IMG/VR virus record: IMGVR_UViG_3300023223_000177
Coordinates: 1 to 32,575 of that record
Source: a virus
DNA: 32,575 nucleotides
Reading direction: 5' to 3' (one strand)
The notes under the pieces: model-generated
Database searches by the model: none
Told to the model about the DNA's origin: nothing
Seen by the model: the letters and a program-made list of their open reading frames with translations, nothing else
Translations under genes and position numbers: made by a program
Shown: positions 1 to 7,334 of the stretch, piece after piece
Layout of the letters: the number at the start of each line of letters is the position of its first letter
How positions within the stretch are numbered: the stretch's first letter is position 1

Positions 1-512
1 AGGCTGTTAAGGACTTTATTCGTAAGTCCGCGAAGGCTGAGGCTCAAGGTGAGTATCTACAGGAACAAAGACGTATACAACATGAGCAGGTGATTGCGGA
101 ACGTACTAAGATCCGCACTACTCAGGAAGTGGAGTATATGGCTAACAACCCGATGTATAAGGCAGCCTCTAATGAGGTTGAGTCTTATGTTAACGGTTTA
201 ACAGATGTTGGTTATGATGTATTTGAGGCGTTTTCGTCTCAGTTATATGATGGCAATGTTCCAGCGGTTATTGATTACTTTGGTGCTAATGATGGTGAAA
301 ACCTAACTGAATTAGGAGAGATTGCACGTATGTCTGCACCTAGAGCGGCGGTTGAAGTCTACAAGATACAGCAAAAGCTTTTAGCGACTCCTAAAGCAAA
401 CAAACCCAAGAGCCAGACAACGCCTGTAAAGGTGGAGAAAGGTTCAACCAAGGGCATTAAGCCCCCATCCAAAAGAGATGGGAAAGGTGTTCTTGAATGG
501 GTTCACTCATAA
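1..512 (+). CDS. Scaffolding-type protein, 3' part (start lies before the window)
   Basis: The frame beginning at base 3 is open from the window edge to TAA at 510-512, giving at least 169 residues; the GTG at 90 is internal, not a start. The visible part is mostly charged and helical (many E, Q, K), followed by a Lys/Pro/Thr-rich linker and a short basic tail (KPPSKRDGKG). It ends 11 bases before the coat gene, which is where P22-like phages keep the scaffolding gene (gp8), and a basic C-terminus suits the coat-binding end of such proteins. Role by position: a temporary core for procapsid assembly. I see no specific scaffold motif, so the call rests on location and composition. Confidence 0.6.
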   Translation, partial: AVKDFIRKSAKAEAQGEYLQEQRRIQHEQVIAERTKIRTTQEVEYMANNPMYKAASNEVESYVNGLTDVGYDVFEAFSSQLYDGNVPAVIDYFGANDGENLTELGEIARMSAPRAAVEVYKIQQKLLATPKANKPKSQTTPVKVEKGSTKGIKPPSKRDGKGVLEWVHS

Positions 513-523
513 TGGAGTAAATT

Positions 524-1756
524 ATGGCTAATGTATTTAATAATGTCAAAGACGCCCCGGGGATTATCGCTAGGGCGGCTGCACAAACACTCAAAGATAA
601 CATGGTGTTTTGTAGCACAATCGATCAAGCAGATGCTTCTGACTTCGATGGTAAGAATGGATATAAGGCGGGTGATACGATTCAAACATCTATCCCAGCG
701 CGTTATGTCCCACAAAATACTTTCGATATCACATCATCTATTCAGGACTCAGTAGAAGAGAAGGCTCCTCTAACGTTGGATATTATTTCCACTGTTGGCA
801 TGGAGATCGACTCATTCGAGTATGCAACAGAAGTTGATTTGAAGAACACTATCAAGCGTTTCGTCATTCCGGCAGCTGAGAGCATTGCTCAAGATGTTGA
901 GTCTCGTATCCTTGAAAAAGCAACTGACGCTACTTACAACTCAGTTGGTACTGCTGGATCAAACACCTACACAATCGCTGACTCACTTGCTGGCATGACT
1001 AAGCTGGATGAAAACCTCGCTCCTCGGGGTGATCGTAACTTCCTTCTTAATAGTGCAGCACTGGCTCAAGGTGTAAATGCTCGTAGTGCATTGTTCCAAA
1101 GTTCTGAGCAGATTGCTGACCAGTACAAAAAGGGACGCATGGGTGTAGCTGATGGCTTTGAGTGGTACTCAAACGAACTCGTTACAACACACACTAATGG
1201 TAACGATGTTACTGGTGTGACGACTGACGGTACTATCGTTGAAGGTGCTTCAACTTTGCATGTTGACGGTCTAACGACTACAACAGGTACGGTTACGAAG
1301 GGTCAAATCTTTACGATTGCGGGAATCTTTATGGTTCACCCAATTACGAAGGTTCCTAGCGCGGTTCTACAACAATTTGTTGTGACAGCTGATGTAACTG
1401 CGGATGGTGCAGGTGACGCAGATCTAGAAGTAAGTCCTTCGTTCTTCGCGGGTTCAGGCGGTTTGCAGAACATTACCTCTCTTCCCGGTGATGGCCTTCT
1501 GTTGACGTTCGTTGGCGGAGCTGACTCGGCTCTTAAACAACCTCTTCAATACCATAAGAGTGCGTTTAAGATGGTTTCAGTGCCTCTCATTCAACCACAA
1601 GCGGTTGAGGTGGCAGCACAAGAAACAGTTGATGGCATTACGGTATCGGTTGTTCGTGCCTTTGATGTTCTTCAACGCCGCATGATTACTCGCCTTGATT
1701 TCCTTGGCGGTGTATCAGCAGTACGTCCAGAGTGGGCAGTGCGTAACACTAACTAA
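524..1756 (+). CDS. Major capsid protein, P22 gp5 coat family
   Basis: A 410-residue protein close in length to P22 coat (430). The N-terminus (ANVFNNVKDAPGIIARAAAQ) and the following stretch with KAGDTIQTSIPARYVP are typical of the P22 coat-protein family, a HK97-fold shell subunit with an inserted domain. Residues about 225-330 are Thr/Gly/Val-rich and would contain the extra domain. A good ribosome site (GGAG) precedes the ATG. It sits between the scaffold-type gene and the gp4/gp10-like genes, the usual P22-like head order. The gene is followed by a GC-rich hairpin rather than directly by another gene, which fits separate control of a highly expressed protein. Confidence 0.9.
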   Translation: MANVFNNVKDAPGIIARAAAQTLKDNMVFCSTIDQADASDFDGKNGYKAGDTIQTSIPARYVPQNTFDITSSIQDSVEEKAPLTLDIISTVGMEIDSFEYATEVDLKNTIKRFVIPAAESIAQDVESRILEKATDATYNSVGTAGSNTYTIADSLAGMTKLDENLAPRGDRNFLLNSAALAQGVNARSALFQSSEQIADQYKKGRMGVADGFEWYSNELVTTHTNGNDVTGVTTDGTIVEGASTLHVDGLTTTTGTVTKGQIFTIAGIFMVHPITKVPSAVLQQFVVTADVTADGAGDADLEVSPSFFAGSGGLQNITSLPGDGLLLTFVGGADSALKQPLQYHKSAFKMVSVPLIQPQAVEVAAQETVDGITVSVVRAFDVLQRRMITRLDFLGGVSAVRPEWAVRNTN

Positions 1757-1763
1757 TTTAATC

Positions 1764-1793
1764 GAGCGCATCCCCTAGCGGGGGTGTGTTCTC
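1764..1793 (+). promoter_or_regulatory. GC-rich hairpin A downstream of the coat gene
   Basis: CATCCCC and GGGGGTG pair around a TAGC loop, with flanking GAG/CTC able to extend the stem. No T-run follows, so it is a poor intrinsic terminator. A closely similar hairpin lies at 1990-2016, and each is followed within about 20-30 bases by a ribosome site and a start codon. Likely an mRNA stability, processing or translation-control element; the role is inferred. Confidence 0.5.
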
Positions 1794-1817
1794 TTAACAT
1801 TTAAAAAGGAAAATACA

Positions 1818-1979
1818 ATGTCTAAAATTACACTAGTACGTGGCGATTCCACGAAACACCAAAATAACGAAGACAACCTAAAGGCACTAAAGGCCGAGGG
1901 TTGGAAATTGCAGACCGCAGATGAGGCAGCCAAAGCCAAGGCCGCCGCAAAGAAGGCAGCCAAAGAAGCGGCTAAATAG
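1818..1979 (+). CDS. Small Lys/Ala-rich protein (53 aa) after the coat gene
   Basis: The ATG follows an A-rich ribosome site (AAAAAGGAAAATACA). The protein begins MSKITLVRGDSTKHQNNEDN and ends in an almost pure Ala/Lys/Glu helix (residues about 35-53, AAKAKAAAKK...). Short proteins of this kind often sit between coat and adaptor genes in podoviruses, but I do not recognise a named family. The charged helix could bind nucleic acid or another virion protein, though this is inference. Notably the gene is bracketed by two similar hairpins, as if it were a separately regulated cassette. Codon use and frame are clean, with no overlap on either side. Confidence 0.7.
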   Translation: MSKITLVRGDSTKHQNNEDNLKALKAEGWKLQTADEAAKAKAAAKKAAKEAAK

Positions 1980-1989
1980 TTAACTCATG

Positions 1990-2016
1990 GAGCACATCCT
2001 TATATGGGGTGTTCTC
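1990..2016 (+). promoter_or_regulatory. Hairpin B, second copy of the coat-downstream hairpin
   Basis: GAGCACATCC pairs with GGGGTGTTCTC around a short AT-rich loop, with one mismatch and one G-U. Both arms match hairpin A at 1764-1793 (GAGC-CATCC and GTGTTCTC are shared). It lies 26 bases before the gp4-like gene, just upstream of its AAAGGAG ribosome site. The duplication suggests a deliberate leader element, not chance. Confidence 0.5.
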
Positions 2017-2041
2017 TATTAAGTTAATAAAGGAGTGAACC

Positions 2042-2764
2042 ATGACCACCGCACGCGATATTATAACTTCATCCCTTCGTAAGATACAGGTATTGGGTAA
2101 CGGGTCTTCATTGGATTCGACGGAGGCAGATCAAGCACTTGATACGCTTAATGATATGCTTGCCTCATTCTCTGCTGAAGGCGCTTTAATCTTTCAGGAG
2201 ACACTGGAGACATTCCCCCTTACAAACAATAAGGATGCCTATACATTTGGTATTGGTGAGGACTTCAGCACGGTTGCCCCTCTATACATCACAGCGGCCT
2301 ATGTACGGCAAGGGGAGACAGACTACCCTGTTACGTATTACGATGAGCAAGAGTACTCCCGTATAACTCAGAAGAAGATTAGCGGGTCTGTGCCAAGGAT
2401 TTACTATTATGATTCTAACTTCCCCATAGCGACCATATACTTCTATCCCGTGCCATCTGCATCAGACACCTTCCACTTTTATTCTAGAAAGCCACTGACA
2501 AACTTCTCCTCACTAGATGGCGTGTTTGCAATGCCTGAACAGTATAAATCTATGCTTATTCATAATCTAGCTGAGTGGATTGCGCCTGAGTATGAGAGAG
2601 AGGCTAGCCCTACGGTTAAGAAGATAGCCGCCAAAACTAAGAAGACTGTAATTGTGCAAAACAAACGCAATGAAAAGCACGTATCCAAGTTATCTGGGAT
2701 ACCAAGCAGAGGTGCCTCGTCTCAATACGCAGACCAGAACATCTTTGGGGGCTACTACAACTAG
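2042..2764 (+). CDS. Head-to-tail adaptor, P22 gp4 family
   Basis: A 240-residue protein whose N-terminus (TTARDIITSSLRKIQVLG) and motif ALDTLNDMLASFSAEG are characteristic of the P22 gp4 / tail-accessory family. These proteins bind under the portal ring after DNA packaging and form the platform for the next tail protein. P22 gp4 is about 166 residues, so this one is longer, with a basic Lys-rich C-terminus (about 190-225). It is preceded by AAAGGAG and hairpin B. The next gene encodes the gp10-like partner that acts after gp4 in assembly. I see no cell-wall hydrolase motif that can be assigned with confidence. Confidence 0.85.
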   Translation: MTTARDIITSSLRKIQVLGNGSSLDSTEADQALDTLNDMLASFSAEGALIFQETLETFPLTNNKDAYTFGIGEDFSTVAPLYITAAYVRQGETDYPVTYYDEQEYSRITQKKISGSVPRIYYYDSNFPIATIYFYPVPSASDTFHFYSRKPLTNFSSLDGVFAMPEQYKSMLIHNLAEWIAPEYEREASPTVKKIAAKTKKTVIVQNKRNEKHVSKLSGIPSRGASSQYADQNIFGGYYN

Positions 2765-2784
2765 GATAGTATGGAAATAAAAAC

Positions 2785-4194
2785 ATGATAATCCCCTTTG
2801 TCGGCCAAACTTACCAAATGGAAGCAGTATCCTTTGACCATCAGAGGTGCGTAAACATGTATCCACTAATCTCCGAGACAAACACAAGTAAATCTGTGTC
2901 GGCCTTAAGGTCTACGTCTGGTCTAGAAGAGTTCTCCACTATGGGCGGTGGGGCAATACGGGGCGGGATTGAATCTGACAATAGAGCTTTCTTTGTATCC
3001 GGCTCAGAGTTCTATGAGGTACTTGAGAACGGCACGAGTGTAAAACATGGTGACCTACTTAGTGCTACGTCAATAGTATCCATGGAGGAAAACCCCACAC
3101 AGGTAATGGTTGTTGATGGGCAATTTGGATATATCTTTAATAAGACTACAGATTCATTTGTGGAAATAACAGACCCAGAGTTCCCTATCCCTAGTGACCT
3201 GACCTTTCAGGATGGGTTCTTTATAGTAACAGAAGCCAATAGCGCCTCTTTCTTTATCTCTGGGCTTAACAACGGACTAACATGGGACATCCTAGACCAG
3301 ACTACAGTAGAAAGCTCCCCTGATGACCTAGTAGGCTGTAAATCAGATTCATCTAATCTTTGGATGTTTGGCACTAAATCTATCGAGGTATACAGAAACA
3401 CAGGCGCGGCAGCATTCCCCTTTACTATAATTTCCGGTGCGACTATAGAGACAGGTTGCGCAGCGCAAGGGACAATACAGTATCTTTCAAACACAGTCAT
3501 ATGGTTAGGCACAGATGAGAACGGGGACGCTATTGTATGGCGCACAGAGGGCTATAGAGCCGTAAGGGTAACAACACAAGCAATTGAGAAGAAAATAGCT
3601 GAGGGGTCTAATTTTAACGAATCATTTGCTTGGGTTTACCATGAGAGAGGCCATGCGTTTTACATGCTTCAGGTTAAGGGGTTGGATACCACTTTATGCT
3701 TAGATTTATCCACAATGGCTTGGCATGAGAGAATGTATAGAAATACAGACACAGCTAACGAGGAGCAACATAGGGGTTCTTGTCATGTGTTCTTTAATAA
3801 GAAACATTTAGTGGGCGACCGTGAAAGCAATCAAGTATATCAGATGTCACTTGACTTCTTCAGTGATGATGGCGACCCTCTGGTTAAGATTAGAACGTTT
3901 CCGTATATAAGCGAAGAAAAAGCACTAATTACTCACGCTCAGCTAGAGATAGACATGGAGGTTGGTGTGGGGACAGTATCAGGCCAAGGCCAAGACCCAC
4001 AGGTGATGATGAAATACTCTGACAATGGTAGAACGTACTCTAATGAGCTTTGGAGAAGTACTGGTAAGATAGGCGAGTACAATACGCGGGTTAAATGGAA
4101 TAAATTAGGGAGAGCAAGGGATAGAGTTTACCATATCGAAGTGAGTGACCCTATTTTTGTCCAATATAACGCTGCTTACTTAAATGGGGCTTAG
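2785..4194 (+). CDS. Packaged-DNA stabilisation / tail hub protein, P22 gp10 family
   Basis: 469 residues, matching P22 gp10 (472). The start (IIPFVGQTYQMEAVSFDHQR) followed by CVNMYPL is the hallmark N-terminus of this family. In P22, gp10 caps gp4 and closes the tail channel so packaged DNA stays in the head. The remainder is rich in beta-strand patterns such as FDGxxNxxW-like and WLGTDENGDAIVWR segments, consistent with the beta-propeller-like fold expected for hub proteins. Its stop codon directly abuts the next ATG (TAGATG), so translation of the fibre gene is probably coupled. Confidence 0.88.
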   Translation: MIIPFVGQTYQMEAVSFDHQRCVNMYPLISETNTSKSVSALRSTSGLEEFSTMGGGAIRGGIESDNRAFFVSGSEFYEVLENGTSVKHGDLLSATSIVSMEENPTQVMVVDGQFGYIFNKTTDSFVEITDPEFPIPSDLTFQDGFFIVTEANSASFFISGLNNGLTWDILDQTTVESSPDDLVGCKSDSSNLWMFGTKSIEVYRNTGAAAFPFTIISGATIETGCAAQGTIQYLSNTVIWLGTDENGDAIVWRTEGYRAVRVTTQAIEKKIAEGSNFNESFAWVYHERGHAFYMLQVKGLDTTLCLDLSTMAWHERMYRNTDTANEEQHRGSCHVFFNKKHLVGDRESNQVYQMSLDFFSDDGDPLVKIRTFPYISEEKALITHAQLEIDMEVGVGTVSGQGQDPQVMMKYSDNGRTYSNELWRSTGKIGEYNTRVKWNKLGRARDRVYHIEVSDPIFVQYNAAYLNGA

Positions 4195-5883
4195 ATGGCA
4201 CTTGATCCAGCACCCATACAAGACCAACCCACCGCCTCAAACGGTTACTTTCCAACTACGTGGGTAAATTGGTTTGATGATGTACGTATTATTATTGATA
4301 ACTTAGCCGCTGGTGGGGTTGTTAGTGTTAATGGTATGACGGGTGTTGTTGTCCTTGATACTGACGATATCCCCGAGGGGTCAGCAAACTTTTACTTCAC
4401 GCAAACCCGATTTGATACAGCTTTTGCCCTTAAAGATACGGATGATTTATCTGAGGGGTCTATTAACTTTTATTACACTGAGGCTAGATTTGATAGCAGC
4501 TTTGCAGGTAAAAGCACCACAGACTTATCAGAGGGTACTAACCTTTATTTCACTGATGAGCGCGCACAGGATGCGGTTGGTAATATATTAGTAGATACAA
4601 CAACGATTGACTTCACCTATGATGATGCTACGCCACAAATAACGGCTGATGTGGACGCTGCAGCGTTAGCGCCACTGTTGGATCATAACTCCCTTGCTAA
4701 CCTCACTGTTGGCGATGTACACACGCAATACGCCTTCCTAGCGGGCAGAGCATCAGACCAAACCTATAACATGTGTGATGACACTTCGAGTGTTGGTAAG
4801 ATTGTAGGGAATAACAGTAATATAGGAGTCATGGACAGTTTAGCATTGCAGGCGGGGTTCTTTGACGGTGACATGACCTCACGGATAGGGATTAATAACC
4901 CTGTTGAGATTCTCTTTAACCAAGGAGCCACTGGGGGGGGGCAAGCAGCAATAAGCTATAGACCCACCTTTACATCGGGAACAGGATTTCAACTTGATGT
5001 AGGTTTTTTGGCTTCTCCAGAGATAACGACAACCGGAATTCTTGCTGCTTTTATTGCGATTTCTGCACAAGGCTCCCTGACCACAACGGCTCCCATCATA
5101 GCTTCATTATTCGGATTATTTAATTCTACCTTTGTTGTTAAAAATACGGCAGCTGCCACCACCCCCCCATCAGGAACAGTGTATAGCGACCAAACAACAT
5201 TTTCCCAAGACGGAGGAACTGGCACAACTGGCTCTGCGTATAGATCATATAGATCCGCACCAACTTACGAGGCGGTGGACTCGGCAAGTTGGATACTAAA
5301 CGCTGAAATTATTGGCTTTGAGAGCAGACCATCTATTCGACAATCAAACTCTACTTTTGAAATTGCCGGATATTCTCATTTTAAAGCTGAGGGCATAGAC
5401 TATATTGGTGTCACTGACCTTGATTTTGAGCATGGTTTTTCCGTAGCAGACTTTGAGGAAAATTCTGGCACAGGCGAATACTCAGCGTATTATTCTGAAG
5501 TAACTTCTGCGTCCAATCGATTTGGCCTTAACTTCGTTGGTGATGCACAAAACTTCCTAGGTGGTAGCCTTACTGTCGCAGGTGAGATGATAACACAGGG
5601 CGGGCGCGTTAAGGAAACAAGTGATATTGGTGATGCTGCATACACCGCTCTTGGTACTGACGAAACTGTCCTTGCTACACCGAGTGTATTGCGAAGAATA
5701 ACATTACTTAACCCAGCGACCAATGAGGGGCTTGTGCAGAATTTTGTTGTTCATTACTCCTCAGCTGGTACAATTGACTTCAGCCGTACTGTGAATGGCG
5801 TGGCGGCGGGTTCCCAAGTGATTGCCGCTGGTAATCAGCTAGAGTTAACCGCAATAAGCGGCGAATGGATCATAACCGGATAA
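4195..5883 (+). CDS. Tail fibre-like protein with EGxxNxYFT repeats
   Basis: 562 residues. After an N-terminal region with WVNWFDDVRIIIDNL (possible attachment domain) come three copies of a known fibre repeat: residues 55-77, 81-103 and 108-127, each of the form DDxxEGxxNxYFTxxR. Residues about 163-179 carry the fibre motif LDHNSL...HTQY. The C-terminal half is Thr/Ser/Gly-rich with no catalytic motif visible, ending in a small domain (about 480-562) that resembles those closing phage fibres. Position directly after the gp10-like gene fits a fibre fixed to the tail hub. A nine-G tract at codons 247-249 makes this gene slip-prone; one base gained or lost would stop translation within a few codons. 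Confidence 0.75.
   Translation: MALDPAPIQDQPTASNGYFPTTWVNWFDDVRIIIDNLAAGGVVSVNGMTGVVVLDTDDIPEGSANFYFTQTRFDTAFALKDTDDLSEGSINFYYTEARFDSSFAGKSTTDLSEGTNLYFTDERAQDAVGNILVDTTTIDFTYDDATPQITADVDAAALAPLLDHNSLANLTVGDVHTQYAFLAGRASDQTYNMCDDTSSVGKIVGNNSNIGVMDSLALQAGFFDGDMTSRIGINNPVEILFNQGATGGGQAAISYRPTFTSGTGFQLDVGFLASPEITTTGILAAFIAISAQGSLTTTAPIIASLFGLFNSTFVVKNTAAATTPPSGTVYSDQTTFSQDGGTGTTGSAYRSYRSAPTYEAVDSASWILNAEIIGFESRPSIRQSNSTFEIAGYSHFKAEGIDYIGVTDLDFEHGFSVADFEENSGTGEYSAYYSEVTSASNRFGLNFVGDAQNFLGGSLTVAGEMITQGGRVKETSDIGDAAYTALGTDETVLATPSVLRRITLLNPATNEGLVQNFVVHYSSAGTIDFSRTVNGVAAGSQVIAAGNQLELTAISGEWIITG
4933..4941 (+). repeat. G9 homopolymer inside a tail fibre gene
   Basis: Nine consecutive G encode Gly-Gly-Gly. 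Losing one G leads to TAA and gaining one leads to TAG within about 20-25 bases, so either slip would remove roughly the last 310 residues. It is the longest mononucleotide run I noticed in the virion genes. Confidence 0.85.
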
Positions 5884-5895
5884 TAGGAGAAACAA

Positions 5896-6144
5896 ATGTT
5901 ACAATTACAAAATGGGCAACAATTAAAGATGCCCCAAAAAAGAGATAACGAAACCATAAAGGAAACGATAAAGTCTATTGATGACCGAATTGTTTTACGC
6001 ATTCAGTTTACTGACGACCAAGGACAAGTCACATTTGATAGTGGGTTTGTTGATACAGGGGTTGCAAAGGAAGTTTACATTTCCGGTATACAAGCTCAGA
6101 TAGATGGTAGCCTAGCGTTAATTCAGAAAATTGAAGAAGCATAA
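5896..6144 (+). CDS. Small unknown virion-region protein (82 aa)
   Basis: Starts at ATG with AGGAGAAACAA upstream. The N-terminal 25 residues are polar and Gln/Lys-rich; the middle (IDDRIVLRIQFTDDQGQVTF) looks like beta strands, and the end is a short helix (QIDGSLALIQKIEEA). I do not recognise the family. It lies between two tail appendage genes and just before an internal promoter, so a chaperone or connector for the fibre is possible but unproven. No transmembrane segment or signal peptide is visible. Confidence 0.7.
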   Translation: MLQLQNGQQLKMPQKRDNETIKETIKSIDDRIVLRIQFTDDQGQVTFDSGFVDTGVAKEVYISGIQAQIDGSLALIQKIEEA

Positions 6145-6160
6145 ATATCCTTAAGATATG

Positions 6161-6189
6161 TTGTAAAAATACCTCATATACCATATAAT
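6161..6189 (+). promoter_or_regulatory. Sigma-70-type promoter inside the tail gene block
   Basis: TTGTAA (6161-6166) and a perfect TATAAT (6184-6189) are separated by exactly 17 bases in a 98-base gap that is otherwise non-coding. The downstream start at 6243 has AAGGG as ribosome site. This would let the beta-helix and large fibre genes be transcribed separately from the upstream late genes. Confidence 0.6.
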
Positions 6190-6242
6190 CACCACAATAA
6201 TAATAAACATGGGCAAATGTAACCTTTTAAGGGTAACTGCCT

Positions 6243-7334
6243 ATGGCTTATCGCACAAGTACAGCGCCGTCTGGACGTGATGTTTACTTCAATAAGACTG
6301 GAGTAGATAATCAATCTGGTTTAACGCACGATAATGTCGTGTCAAGTCCCGAGCGTGCTATTGAGATTGTTAATGCCTTCATTATACCCCCCTCATCCTT
6401 CGTGCCCGCCTCTATCAATGCAGCGGAAACAGGGACCTACTTTGAAGGGCTTGTTATCCCCGATTTCTGCGGAGCTAAGTGTGATTTTGCAAGCCTTAGA
6501 CCAACATCCGCCACCACAACCCTTACATTAGGAAACCAGCAAGAGGCTATATTTGGCAATGTTGGGACGTTTGTTGATGGCGGCACGGGTGTTATACTAG
6601 ACGGGAAAGAGCGAGTCGTTTTCGATATTAACTCCCTCATTGTCGGCGATGCTGAGCTAAACACCACGGGTTCGATTAATAACGTTGGCGTTGATATTCG
6701 CGGCACTGTTAACAATGTCTTTGGTATCGTGCGTAAAATGTCCATGCTTGGCGATGGCATGACAGGCATAAGCCACACCGCCGACTCACCCAATCCTATT
6801 GATTACATGTTTAGCGGCATTGAGGTGTTTAACCGCAATCAAACCTTCTTTCACATGAATACAGCTAATCCGACCACTGATTTAGTCGTGGTTGTCTTCG
6901 AAACACTCAGAGAAAGTCAGGATGCAATCCACCCTGTTACTGGCTTCATTTCCTTCGATATAGAGGCTGGACGCGCGATTATAGACGGGCAAACTGGGAT
7001 AGGTGATTTTATTACTCGTGCGGACGGTGTAAGCAGCTTCAGCGCGGATGTATGGGAGGGGGATATCTTAGTTGAGGCTGGCGGCGGCGCAGCTATTCCC
7101 ACTCTAGGCCTGTTAATAGGCGATGTCATAGTTGAAGAAGGCGCGACTCTCAGATGCGAGATTAACAATCATTTCGGGACAGTAACAGGTGCGGAGCGCA
7201 TTGATGGTCACATAAATTGCGTGGCTTACGGGAATTGCAAACTACTCCCACAGATTTTAACCAGTCAGGTCACAGGACAGGTGCTGGTCAGTGAAAATAC
7301 AGGAAACGTTTTAATCTCAGGAGAAGCAGCATGA
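6243..7334 (+). CDS. Beta-helix-like tail appendage protein
   Basis: 363 residues. The N-terminus (DVYFNKTGVDNQSGLTHDNV followed by PERAIEIVNAF) resembles the opening of pectate-lyase-type beta-helix spikes, where a Gly/Asp-rich strand precedes a helix. The body has repeated short beta-strand patterns (ISFDIEAGRAIIDGQTGIGD; ILVEAGGGAAIPTLGLLIGD; VIVEEGATLRCEINNHF), as expected for stacked coils. No catalytic residues can be assigned, so it may be a structural spike or an enzyme. Its stop overlaps the next start (ATGA), indicating coupled synthesis with the giant fibre. A likely promoter lies 54 bases upstream. Confidence 0.65.
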   Translation: MAYRTSTAPSGRDVYFNKTGVDNQSGLTHDNVVSSPERAIEIVNAFIIPPSSFVPASINAAETGTYFEGLVIPDFCGAKCDFASLRPTSATTTLTLGNQQEAIFGNVGTFVDGGTGVILDGKERVVFDINSLIVGDAELNTTGSINNVGVDIRGTVNNVFGIVRKMSMLGDGMTGISHTADSPNPIDYMFSGIEVFNRNQTFFHMNTANPTTDLVVVVFETLRESQDAIHPVTGFISFDIEAGRAIIDGQTGIGDFITRADGVSSFSADVWEGDILVEAGGGAAIPTLGLLIGDVIVEEGATLRCEINNHFGTVTGAERIDGHINCVAYGNCKLLPQILTSQVTGQVLVSENTGNVLISGEAA

